Shown: piece by piece, positions 44,272 to 52,382 of the stretch
Position numbering within the stretch: the stretch's first letter is position 1
Layout: the number at the start of each line of letters is the position of its first letter
NCBI GenBank assembly: GCA_019456255.1
Contig: VRUG01000003.1
Coordinates: forward strand, 62,001-126,000
DNA: 64,000 nt
Direction of reading: 5' to 3'
Source: Planctomycetota bacterium
Lineage (GTDB): Bacteria; Planctomycetota; Phycisphaerae; Sedimentisphaerales; Anaerobacaceae
Translations under genes and position numbers: made by a program
The notes under the pieces: generated by a model
Seen by the model: only the letters and a program-made list of their open reading frames with translations
Databases searched by the model: none
What the model was told of the DNA's origin: nothing

Positions 44272-45798
44272 ATGTCAGGGAGGATGCATAGGCCTTTGGC
44301 AGCAGTATTGATAGTTTGCTTGTGCGGTTTGTGCTTTGGTGTTGACATCAAAGTCGATGCTGACGCAACCGGCGGCAATGACGGGACAAGCTGGTCAGAT
44401 GCCTATACGCAGTTGCAGTCGGCTTTTGCGGCAGCCGGCAGTGGGGACAAGATTTTAGTAGCAGCTGGAACATACAAACCTGATTACGATGTAAATTCAA
44501 GTACGCACACTGGCGACAGGATGGCAACGTTCCAACTTATCAATGGTGTTAGCGTTAAGGGCGGATATGCAGGTTTCAGTGAGCCGATTCCAAGTTGCCG
44601 TGACATAAAGTTATATGAGACCATCCTTACAGGTGACATTGGAATTGCCGATTCGAATTCTGATAACAGTTATCATGTTGTCACTGGCAGCGGCACCGAT
44701 GCAAATGCGGTGCTTGACGGTTTTACAATTACGCAAGGCTATGCGGACGAGGCGGTTAATGATGGCCGCGGCGGCGGGATGTACAACTTTTCCGGCAGCC
44801 CTACAGTAAAGAACTGCACGTTTGTCGAAAACTACGCGTCAGCAATGGGCGGCGGTATGTTTAATCAGCTTTCGGCCCCGATGATTACCAACTGTACATT
44901 CATTCGAAACAGGTCGAAGTAGAAAGGTGGAGGAATGCGAAACTACGAGGACAGTCATGCGACTATAACTGACAGTGACTTCATTGAAAACAGTGCAGGT
45001 GAAGAAGGTGGCGGCCTGAACAACCGTAAGAACAGCAATGCTGTTATCACTAATTGTAGATTCATAGGCAACACAGCACCTTCTGGTGGTGGAATGGAAA
45101 ACCATGTAGGTAGGGCGACACCAACGGGTGAACCTGTAATTATAAATTGTCTTTTTGTTAATAATGTTGCTGATGCCGGCGGCGGGATGCGAAACAATGA
45201 CCCAAACCCAATAGTGATAAACTGCACATTTAGTAATAATACCGGAAGCGGGATGTCCAATCGTGGTGGCAGTGTACCGATAGTGAGCAATTGTATTTTC
45301 TGGTCTAATACAGGGGGCAGTTTTACAGGTTCGAGTGTGCCGGTGGTGACATACAGTAATGTCTGGGGCGGTTTTGCCGGAGCGGGCAATATAGATGTTG
45401 ATCCGTTTTTTGCAGATGCTGCTGGCGGCGACTATCATTTGCGGTCCCAGGCAGGCAGATGGGACCCAAACATTAATTGCTGGGTTCAGGATTCCGATAC
45501 CAGCCAATGCATTGATGCCGGCGACCCTAATAGGGCGATAGCGAGTGAGCTTTATCCTCATGGTGATGTTGTAAATATGGGTACTTATGGTGGTACTGCC
45601 CATGCCAGTAGCTCGCTGCTAAATGGCGGCAACATTGCTGACCTGAATTTTGACGGTATTGTTAATATGAATGATTTTGCACGTATCGCGAATTTATGGC
45701 CTAAAAAGGAATTATTTTTGCCGGAGGATTTGAATCGTGACAATGAAATAAACGGTGGTGACCTTTCGATTTTCATAGATAATTGGCTTTGGCAGTGA
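44272..45798 (+). pseudogene. Secreted parallel beta-helix/dockerin protein interrupted by one TAG
   Basis: One reading frame of 508 codons broken only by TAG at 44920-44922. The signal peptide (LAAVLIVCLCGLCFG) precedes a right-handed beta-helix built of repeats ending in 'NCTF-x2-N-x5-GGGM-x-N'. The stop falls inside such a repeat at the correct spacing: N-RSK-stop-K-GGGM compares with N-YASAM-GGGM just before. Downstream repeats and the C-terminal dockerin-like region (ADLNFDGIVNMNDF, DLNRDNEINGGDL, ending NWLWQ) continue in the same frame. ATG 44935 after AAAGGTGGAGGA could restart translation, but without a signal peptide. Likely a recent nonsense mutation. Confidence 0.8.
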
Positions 45799-45973
45799 GC
45801 AGATAAATTTTTCACCAGATAGCGAAAAAGCGGAACAACCGATTTTGTGCATCGTATTAACCAGTGGATGGCTCTTTGAGATTGGGCTGAGTAGGCCAAT
45901 GAGAGTTTTATGAAAATCTGTTCCAATTAGGCGAAACAGAAAAATAAAGCCAAAAAGCAAAGAGACATTTAAG

Positions 45974-45995
45974 GGGGCGAGTGAGAACTCGCCCC
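45974..45995 (+). terminator. Strong hairpin after the beta-helix gene
   Basis: GGGGCGAG-TGAGAA-CTCGCCCC, then TGGTTATTTT. A perfect 8-bp GC-rich stem, with a weaker T-tract than usual. Confidence 0.65.
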
Positions 45996-46066
45996 TGGTT
46001 ATTTTAGGGATATGAGGCTTCGTGCCATCGTGTGGACGCGGGGCCGAAGGATACTGATGCTTTTTG

Positions 46067-46101
46067 AAAGGCTGTGGGTGCAACGCTCGCAGCCTTTTTT
46101 T
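46067..46101 (+). terminator. Intrinsic terminator
   Basis: AAAGGCTG pairs with CAGCCTTT followed by seven T. Second terminator in a row within 130 bases. Confidence 0.75.
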
Positions 46102-46116
46102 ATTCCTTACAGGAAA

Positions 46117-46134
46117 CCACGGGTTTACCCGTGG
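46117..46134. repeat. Perfect short palindrome, IS200/REP-like
   Basis: CCACGGGTTTACCCGTGG folds to a perfect stem. Similar hairpins mark ends of IS200/IS605-type elements and REP sequences. No transposase is adjacent. The following 46135-46270 has a short open frame of uncertain meaning. Confidence 0.5.
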
Positions 46135-46351
46135 ATGAATGCAAAATCCTTGTCTCTGGGAATAGCAGAGGTAAGGTCGGTTCCAAAGGAACCGTTGCGG
46201 CAAGTGCCCTGGGCATGCCCGGGGGAGTCTACAACCTGGATTTTACGGATGAAGACGTGCAAAAAGGCTGAAACTTGTTAGAGTAGAGTTTATAGAACCT
46301 ATTGTTTTCCGTAGATTTTTGTAAAATTATTAAATCTGATTGGAGGAAGTC

Positions 46352-48763
46352 ATGTTTTGTAATTGTGTAAAAGGGCTATCGAAGATTTGCCGAGCAAAAT
46401 CTCGGGTATTTGAAACTATCGTAATCATTTTGGCGGCAGTTCTTTTTGTATCCGGTCCTTTGTTTGCGGGAAAGGGGAAGGTGAACCCTCACACGGCTAA
46501 GGCTCGGTGGTCCGGCCATGTAATAGATTTTCCAGAGATTACAACTGACGGGCAGGGCAATGTATGGATGGCGACAATTGAAAGGCCGACGAAAGATAAG
46601 TTTATAGGTATCTATAAAATCGAAGGCGAAAAGCAAGAGTTGCATTGCATATTGAAACCTGAGAAAATGACGGGCATGACCCGGCCTGCGATAGCACCAT
46701 TAGATGACGGCTGTGTCGTTGCCTTTGGTATTGAAGTAAAGGATAAATGGCAGATATGCTATGCTTTTGTTAAGGGCGATGATGTAAAAAGACAATCGGT
46801 CAGGAGAATTGAGTTTGAGGGTCCATCTAATATTTCGCCGGCGGTGGCGGTTGTTGGCGGTAAGGCGTATATTGTTTGGGAATCGAACGCCGGCGGCAGG
46901 CGAGCAATCTATTCATGTGTTGTCGATGAGAAAAGCCAAGGTGATGTGAAAAGGATATCGTCGGATAAATATAACAGCTATAATCCGTCAATAGTTGCGT
47001 TGGAAGATGGGAGTATGTTCGCGGCGTGGGATTCGGTTAGGGGGCAAAGCGCAGACATATATGGTGCGTGGTTTAAGAAGGGTTGGCAATTAGAAAAACG
47101 TATCACATCCGATGCTCGTATTGAGCGTCACCCACACCTTGCCTCTTACAAGGACCAGCTTTGGATGGCGTGGCAGGCGCAGAGCTATACGAAACTTCGT
47201 GTGAACAATTCAACAAAGCAAAAAATTGCAGTTGCAAAAATAGAGGGTGGTAAACTTTTGGCACCGAAAGACTTGTTCGAAAAGATATCCAAAAAGAAAG
47301 ATTATCTTGTTCGTCCTCGTATTGGTTTTGACAGTAATGGTACGCTTTATCTGACAGCTCGTGATTGTATAGGTGTTCATGGGGGCTGGCAGCCCGTGGT
47401 GTGGACGTATTCGGGACAGAGCTGGAGCGAGAAGAGAGAGCTTTTAGATGTGCAGGGCAGATGGCACCCGGTGAGTTTTACTTTTGGCAAGGATGGCTTT
47501 GTCGGTGCGGTTCAGCATGACGACATACCGACCGATTGGAACATGGACTATGGTGAGCATGCGGGGTGGAACAGCGATGTTGCGGTTAAGACTCTGGCTA
47601 TGCCAAAGCACAGCAAGCTGGTATTAGAAGAGTTGGCGATGCCTGCCACAAATTTTTCGCTTGTCAAAAAACAAAGGATTTGTAATGCCGGTCTTGAACG
47701 TCAGGCGTGGAAGCATGACGATAATGATATGAAACTTTTCTTCGGTACTCTTCACGACCATACGGACCTTTCGGTGTGCAATCGCAGGTATAATGTTCCG
47801 GGTCACGACCTTTTTGCTAACGTACGTGATATTGAGTTGCTGGATTTTGTTGCGTTGACAGACCACGGTTATAATTTTGACCAGCCTCAATGGGACTATA
47901 ATGCTGAGCAAACACGCGCGAATCATGACGAAGGTATGCTGCTGACATTTCTCGGTCAGGAGTGGACGTCGGGTGACATTGTTCCTGCGGCAAAAGACGC
48001 GAAGGTGAAGATGAATCGCTATGGGCACCATAATCTTATTTACCTTGAGCCTTATCAGGACAAGTTTTACGATTCGATGGATGGTGATATTTCGCCAACG
48101 CAGCTTTGGCAGCAGTTAGAGGGAACAGAATTTGTTTGTATCCCTCATCAACTCGCCGACTGGGCGGGCAAGGGTAAGTATAATCCTCCAATCGACTGGA
48201 CAGAGCATGATGAACACTTTCAGCCTGTAGCGGAAATTTTCCAGAACCGACAGTCGTATGAATACCTCGGTGCTCCTCGTCAGGCACGCGATGCGACGCC
48301 TTTTAAGGGCCACTTTATGCAGGATGCGTGGGAGATGGGAGTTGTGATAGGCGTTATCGCAAGCCCCGACCGTGGCGGCGGTGACGGTAAGGCTGGCGTG
48401 TGGTCCGAAGAGTTTACGCGGGAATCGATATTCCGTGCGATACAAAAGCGGCATACATTCGGTACAAGCGGGGCGAAGATGGCTTTGAAGTTCTGGGCAG
48501 ATGAGGCGATGATGGGAGATAAAGTAAAACATCCGCAAAAGTCAATAAGGTTTGGCGTTGAAGGGCTTGCGAAAAGTGCAATTAAGGAAGTTGTGATATT
48601 TAGAAATAACAAGGTTGTGTTTCGCAGTGAGCCGGGCAAAAAAGAATTCAAGGTCACTTGGACAGATGAATCGCCGCCGAATGAAAGGCTTTGGTATTAT
48701 GCCAGGATACACGCAGAGGATAATGAACTTGCGTGGTCAAGCCCGATATGGTTTGTTGAATAA
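46352..48763 (+). CDS. Secreted PHP-like (DUF3604-type) protein with N-terminal propeller
   Basis: An 803-residue exported protein. The signal/anchor region (VIILAAVLFVSGPLFAG) is followed by a beta-propeller-like half (about 50-440) with repeated 'AVVGGKAYIVWES' and 'MAAWDS'-type blades. The second half (about 460-800) holds FFGTLHDHTDLS and FVALTDHGYNF, metal-binding His/Asp motifs of the PHP/DUF3604 superfamily, then HHNLIYLEP and VIASPDRGG. The family is annotated as phosphoesterase-like; the substrate is unknown. ATG 46352 follows GGAGG at 5 bases and excludes TTG 46340. Confidence 0.75.
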   Translation: MFCNCVKGLSKICRAKSRVFETIVIILAAVLFVSGPLFAGKGKVNPHTAKARWSGHVIDFPEITTDGQGNVWMATIERPTKDKFIGIYKIEGEKQELHCILKPEKMTGMTRPAIAPLDDGCVVAFGIEVKDKWQICYAFVKGDDVKRQSVRRIEFEGPSNISPAVAVVGGKAYIVWESNAGGRRAIYSCVVDEKSQGDVKRISSDKYNSYNPSIVALEDGSMFAAWDSVRGQSADIYGAWFKKGWQLEKRITSDARIERHPHLASYKDQLWMAWQAQSYTKLRVNNSTKQKIAVAKIEGGKLLAPKDLFEKISKKKDYLVRPRIGFDSNGTLYLTARDCIGVHGGWQPVVWTYSGQSWSEKRELLDVQGRWHPVSFTFGKDGFVGAVQHDDIPTDWNMDYGEHAGWNSDVAVKTLAMPKHSKLVLEELAMPATNFSLVKKQRICNAGLERQAWKHDDNDMKLFFGTLHDHTDLSVCNRRYNVPGHDLFANVRDIELLDFVALTDHGYNFDQPQWDYNAEQTRANHDEGMLLTFLGQEWTSGDIVPAAKDAKVKMNRYGHHNLIYLEPYQDKFYDSMDGDISPTQLWQQLEGTEFVCIPHQLADWAGKGKYNPPIDWTEHDEHFQPVAEIFQNRQSYEYLGAPRQARDATPFKGHFMQDAWEMGVVIGVIASPDRGGGDGKAGVWSEEFTRESIFRAIQKRHTFGTSGAKMALKFWADEAMMGDKVKHPQKSIRFGVEGLAKSAIKEVVIFRNNKVVFRSEPGKKEFKVTWTDESPPNERLWYYARIHAEDNELAWSSPIWFVE

Positions 48764-49091
48764 AGAATGAATCCAAGTTTCATCATGTTCGCGAAAGATT
48801 AAGACTGATTTTATGAGACGTCTAATTAAGTGCGTGATAATCGGCTATAGAACAGTTTAATTTTTCGTGTTCGCTTTATGCCTGTTGCAGCTTCGGGTGG
48901 CGGCATCAGAAATACTCGCCCTACAATAAGTAGGGCTGCGTTTTCTTCTTTGCCAGCCTCGTCCTCACGACGGCCTAAATGCGAACAGAAAAGATTAAAA
49001 TGCTCTAAAACGGCATAAAAATTTTGCAGATGACGGTAATACACCTTAGACTTTAACAAAAGGTTTTTGAGTCTTAAATTGGGGGTGGTTT
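48764..49091. other. Intergenic region with a terminator
   Basis: About 330 bases without a supported gene. GCCCTAC-AATAA-GTAGGGC followed by TGCGTTTTCTTCTTT (48918-48950) is the only feature seen and should end the upstream gene. Confidence 0.55.
48918..48945 (+). terminator. Intrinsic terminator
   Basis: Seven-base perfect stem GCCCTAC/GTAGGGC, loop AATAA, then a T-rich tract interrupted by GCG. Confidence 0.6.
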
Positions 49092-49289
49092 ATGGCCGAC
49101 AAACGCAAATTTGGCGAGTTGTTACGGGGAGTTTTGCTTTTCATTCCGACGTTGTTGATTCTTCCTGTTTTGTTTATTCTTGCGGTGCCTATTAAGCTGG
49201 TTAAGTTTTTGTGGCGTATAGTGAGCAATTACATATCACAGCTTTACAAAAAGATACTGCTTCTCAAACTTACCGACGTGACCCAATAA
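49092..49289 (+). CDS. Small membrane protein (65 residues)
   Basis: One long hydrophobic stretch (about 12-38, LLRGVLLFIPTLLILPVLFI) flanked by basic residues, then an amphipathic C-terminus. Could form one long or two short membrane helices. GGGGGTGG precedes the ATG. Family not recognised. It stands alone and converges on the TolB-like gene, with 3 bases between the stops. Confidence 0.5.
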   Translation: MADKRKFGELLRGVLLFIPTLLILPVLFILAVPIKLVKFLWRIVSNYISQLYKKILLLKLTDVTQ

Positions 49290-49292
49290 ATT

Positions 49293-50789
49293 TTACTGTT
49301 CGATAAGTCGATAGCTGACGAAGGCGGCGTATTTACTGTCTGGCGACCATGAAGGTACGTTGATGGTTCCTTGTCCGCCGAAAAGTTCAGCGATAATTTT
49401 TGGTTTACCTCCATCGACCGGCATGAGCCTTAATGCCACGTCTTTATTTGCTGGATGGCCTTTCACGGATTTGTCAAACGAAACAAAGATAATCCATTTG
49501 CCATCTGGTGAGGGATGCGCGAACCAGTCGGCGTAATCTGGGTCGGTAGTGATTTGTGTTTGGTTTTTACCGTCGGCGTCAATTCGCCAGATTTTCATCA
49601 GGCCTGTGCGTTCGGAATTTATGTAGATATATTTCCCATCGGGCGAATAATCGGGTCCGTCATCGAGTCCGGGTGCGTCTGTGAGTCTTGTTTCCTTGCC
49701 GCCCTCGACAGGTATTGTGTAGATATCATATTGGCCGTTACGTTCGGCGCAATATGCGAGAGTTTTACCATCTGGTGACCAGCCGTGCCAGTACGATGGT
49801 GCGAGTTCGGTTACAAGTTTCGGTTCGCCGCCCTTGGATGGCAGGATAAAAATCTGTGAGCCTTTTTCGGTATGGTGACTTACTACAAATTGTTTGCCGT
49901 CAGGAGAGAGTCCGTGGTCATTATTACAATGTGTCGCAAAGCCTGTATCGATAAGTTGAGGCTTGCCGCCATTGACGTCGATAGTATATATTTTGCCGCC
50001 TTGGTTGAATATCAGTGACTTTCCATCCCGTGACCAGTTTGGTGCCTCGAAATGTTCCTTTGCCTGATAGATGATCTTTCTCTTTCCGGTTTCGATGTTG
50101 ATAGTTTCCAAAGTACTTTCCAGAATTGGTCCTGACATATTTTCGGCTCCTTTTTTTGGACTTGTAATTTTGACATTTGAAAAAACAGCGGTTTCCTGAA
50201 CATCTTTTTCGTGCGAGCAGACCATGAGTCCCACATGGGCGGGGTTTTGAAGGGCGACCTGCTTGGTTGCAATGAGTTTTAGTGTGTTGTCTTTTTCGAT
50301 TATGTGATAGGTGAAGGTGTTGCCTTGTCTTGAGAGTTTTATTTTTACCGGTTCGGTGGGTTTTGGGATGTTTTGACATTCATCTTCGGTCATTTGTCCA
50401 ACGGAACTGCGGTATTGCAGGCAAATCAGTCCGTCGCCGTGAACGATGGCATCTGCGTAAGCTGAGTTGTGCTCGAGGCTTTGACGTACCATCAAACCAG
50501 CTTTTCGATGAGGATTGACACCATCGCCAATCAGCATAACGTCAGCGGTCAATGTGAAATCGCCGGAAATCGTTTTGTATACAAAGTGAAACGCGTCGGT
50601 ATCGTTCCAGACATTTTCGCCAGCGGTGGTAATGGTGTATTGTTGTTTTTCGGCATCGTATGAGACTTTGCTTTGCTGATTTATCTGGCCTATGTCGGTG
50701 CTTTGCTCAAATATGCCTAAATTCTGGTCGGCGGCAAACGCCTGAGGTAGTGCAACGATAACGGCCAATAGGGCGATAATTTTTCGCAT
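49293..50789 (-). CDS. Secreted TolB-like beta-propeller protein with N-terminal DUF1349-like domain
   Basis: A 498-residue exported protein. The signal peptide (KIIALLAVIVALPQAFAA) is followed by a concanavalin-like region (about 25-200) with VWNDTDAFHFVYKTISGDFT and GVNPHRKAGLMVRQSL, typical of DUF1349-like domains. The rest (about 215-495) contains WD40-like PD40 propeller repeats such as NWSRDGKSLIFN, GLSPDGKQFVVS, GWSPDGKTLAYC, DYSPDGKYIYIN and SWSPDSKYAAFV. ATG 50789 follows AAGGA at 8 bases. Periplasmic or surface location; binding of glycans or peptidoglycan-linked partners is inference. Confidence 0.83.
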   Translation of the reverse strand: MRKIIALLAVIVALPQAFAADQNLGIFEQSTDIGQINQQSKVSYDAEKQQYTITTAGENVWNDTDAFHFVYKTISGDFTLTADVMLIGDGVNPHRKAGLMVRQSLEHNSAYADAIVHGDGLICLQYRSSVGQMTEDECQNIPKPTEPVKIKLSRQGNTFTYHIIEKDNTLKLIATKQVALQNPAHVGLMVCSHEKDVQETAVFSNVKITSPKKGAENMSGPILESTLETINIETGKRKIIYQAKEHFEAPNWSRDGKSLIFNQGGKIYTIDVNGGKPQLIDTGFATHCNNDHGLSPDGKQFVVSHHTEKGSQIFILPSKGGEPKLVTELAPSYWHGWSPDGKTLAYCAERNGQYDIYTIPVEGGKETRLTDAPGLDDGPDYSPDGKYIYINSERTGLMKIWRIDADGKNQTQITTDPDYADWFAHPSPDGKWIIFVSFDKSVKGHPANKDVALRLMPVDGGKPKIIAELFGGQGTINVPSWSPDSKYAAFVSYRLIEQ

Positions 50790-50998
50790 GGTGGTTTTCC
50801 TTGAAAAAGTCTGCAATTCGATTCTGCTGATATAGTAAGGCAAAGGCCTGGGGCTGTCAATCAGCAAAAAACGATGGTTTTGGGGGGATTATAAAGAAAG
50901 AATTTTTTCCTTGAATTGCTGAACAGAGGTGATAAATATATATTATATTCTAATGGGGAAGCATGTTTTAGAACTGTATTTTTTTGGAGGGACCTAAA

Positions 50999-51463
50999 AT
51001 GCAGGTCATGGAGTATTTAGACAAGTCCGGTGTCAAGTACGAACTCAGCGAACACAAACCCACCTTTACCGCCCAGCACATGGCCGCCGAAGAGCACGAG
51101 TCCGGCGAGTTTGTCGCCAAGCCAGTAATCGTTAAGGTTGACGGCGATTATATGATGTGCGTTTTAGGGGCGTGCTTCAAGATAGACCTTGGGGCATTGA
51201 AGGTTCAGCTTGGCGCTGAGAATGTCGAGCTCGCCCGGGAAGAAGAGATTGCAGGTATTTGCGGCGGATGCGATATTGGCGCTGAGCCTCCATTCGGCAA
51301 TTTATATAATTTGCCGACGATAATGGATAAGGCTTTGGAGATGCACGACCATATCGTTTTCCAGGGCGGCACGCATGAGTCGGCGATACGTATTAGTATG
51401 GCTGACTACACGAAGCTGGCCAAACCGCGAATGATGGAGTTTGGCTATCACACTACTTACTGA
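50999..51463 (+). CDS. YbaK/EbsC-type aminoacyl-tRNA deacylase
   Basis: A stand-alone editing-domain protein of 154 residues. Family features are the conserved Lys in KPVIVKVDGDYMM, the GGCDIGAEPPFGN loop (typically GG-x3-P-G) and VFQGGTHESAIRIS. Such proteins hydrolyse misacylated tRNA, often Cys- or Ala-tRNA-Pro. ATG 50999 follows GGAGGGA. The proS gene in this window (56294-58030) has its own editing insertion, so the two may share tasks; this is inference. Confidence 0.83.
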   Translation: MQVMEYLDKSGVKYELSEHKPTFTAQHMAAEEHESGEFVAKPVIVKVDGDYMMCVLGACFKIDLGALKVQLGAENVELAREEEIAGICGGCDIGAEPPFGNLYNLPTIMDKALEMHDHIVFQGGTHESAIRISMADYTKLAKPRMMEFGYHTTY

Positions 51464-51558
51464 TTCGCCATCTGCAATTCGGATACGCACAGAGAGTTGG
51501 GGCCTTATTTGTACCGCAGGCCGTACGCTTGGGGTCTATGAGGTTTTTGTAAAAATAC

Positions 51559-51587
51559 TTAACTTCCAGCCATTCTTATTGTATAAT
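51559..51587 (+). promoter_or_regulatory. Promoter of yebC
   Basis: TTAACT (51559-51564), 17-base spacer, TATAAT (51582-51587), 45 bases before the start codon. Confidence 0.55.
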
Positions 51588-51632
51588 ATAAGATTAAGGT
51601 ACTGGTAAAATTGTTATCTTTTGGGAGTTAAT

Positions 51633-52382
51633 ATGTCAGGTCATTCGCATTGGGCAGGAATAAAACACAAAAAGGCGGCCAATGACGCAAAAAGGGGGAA
51701 AGTCTGGAGCAAAATCGCGAAGGTTATAATGGTAGCTGCCAAGCAGGGCGGTGGTGACCCAGCTCAGAATCTTACATTGCGTTACGCGGTAGACAAGGCC
51801 AAACAGGCAAACATGCCAAAAGATACCATCGCAAAGGCTATCAAAAAAGGCACCGGTGAATTAGGCTCGACAAATTTTGAAGACGTGCTTTACGAAGGTT
51901 ACGCTCCGGGCGGGGTGGCGATAATGATTGAGGCCTTAACCGATAATCGCAACAGGACGGCACCGGAGATTAGGAGAATTTTTGAGAAAAGAGGATGCTC
52001 CCTGGGGGCAAGCGGATGTGTCAACTGGATGTTCACCAAGAAAGGACTTATTATTGTTAATACATCGGCGATAGAGGAAGATACTCTTATGGATATCGTT
52101 CTCGGTGCCGGTGCTGATGATATGGAAAAAGTGGGAGAGGTTTACGAGATTACTTGTGAGCCTTCAGCATACGATGAGTTGAAGCAGGCAATAACTGAAA
52201 AAGAAATCCCGATGGAAGTGGCGGAAATTTCCATGATACCTCAAAATACCATCGCTGTTGAAGATGCTGATACCGCGAGGAAAATACTCAGGTTAATGGA
52301 AGCTTTCGAGGACCACGATGATGTTCAAAATGTCTACGCTAATTTTGATATAGCTGACGAAATTATTAATGAGCTTGAGTAG
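51633..52382 (+). CDS. yebC: YebC/PmpR-family protein
   Basis: Cytoplasmic YebC-family protein of 249 residues. The N-terminal block MSGHSHWAGIKHKKAANDAK is diagnostic; GGDPAQNLTLRYAVDKAKQANMP and TDNRNRTAPEIRRIFEKRG follow (in parts). The family was described as DNA-binding regulators and more recently linked to relief of ribosome stalling at proline tracts. ATG 51633 follows TTGGGAG. Its last 17 bases overlap the convergent ligase gene. Confidence 0.95.
   Translation: MSGHSHWAGIKHKKAANDAKRGKVWSKIAKVIMVAAKQGGGDPAQNLTLRYAVDKAKQANMPKDTIAKAIKKGTGELGSTNFEDVLYEGYAPGGVAIMIEALTDNRNRTAPEIRRIFEKRGCSLGASGCVNWMFTKKGLIIVNTSAIEEDTLMDIVLGAGADDMEKVGEVYEITCEPSAYDELKQAITEKEIPMEVAEISMIPQNTIAVEDADTARKILRLMEAFEDHDDVQNVYANFDIADEIINELE

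Noticed and set aside
44920-44922. TAG as pyrrolysine or another recoded residue
   Set aside because: No pylS/pylT or recoding element seen; the protein class does not use it. A nonsense mutation is simpler, though readthrough stays testable.
44935-45798. Second half of the beta-helix gene as an independent gene
   Set aside because: Same frame as the first half, repeat spacing preserved across the stop, and no signal peptide; better as one interrupted gene.
50999-51463. Stand-alone YbaK-type protein as evidence for a ProS lacking editing
   Set aside because: The ProS in this window carries its own editing insertion.
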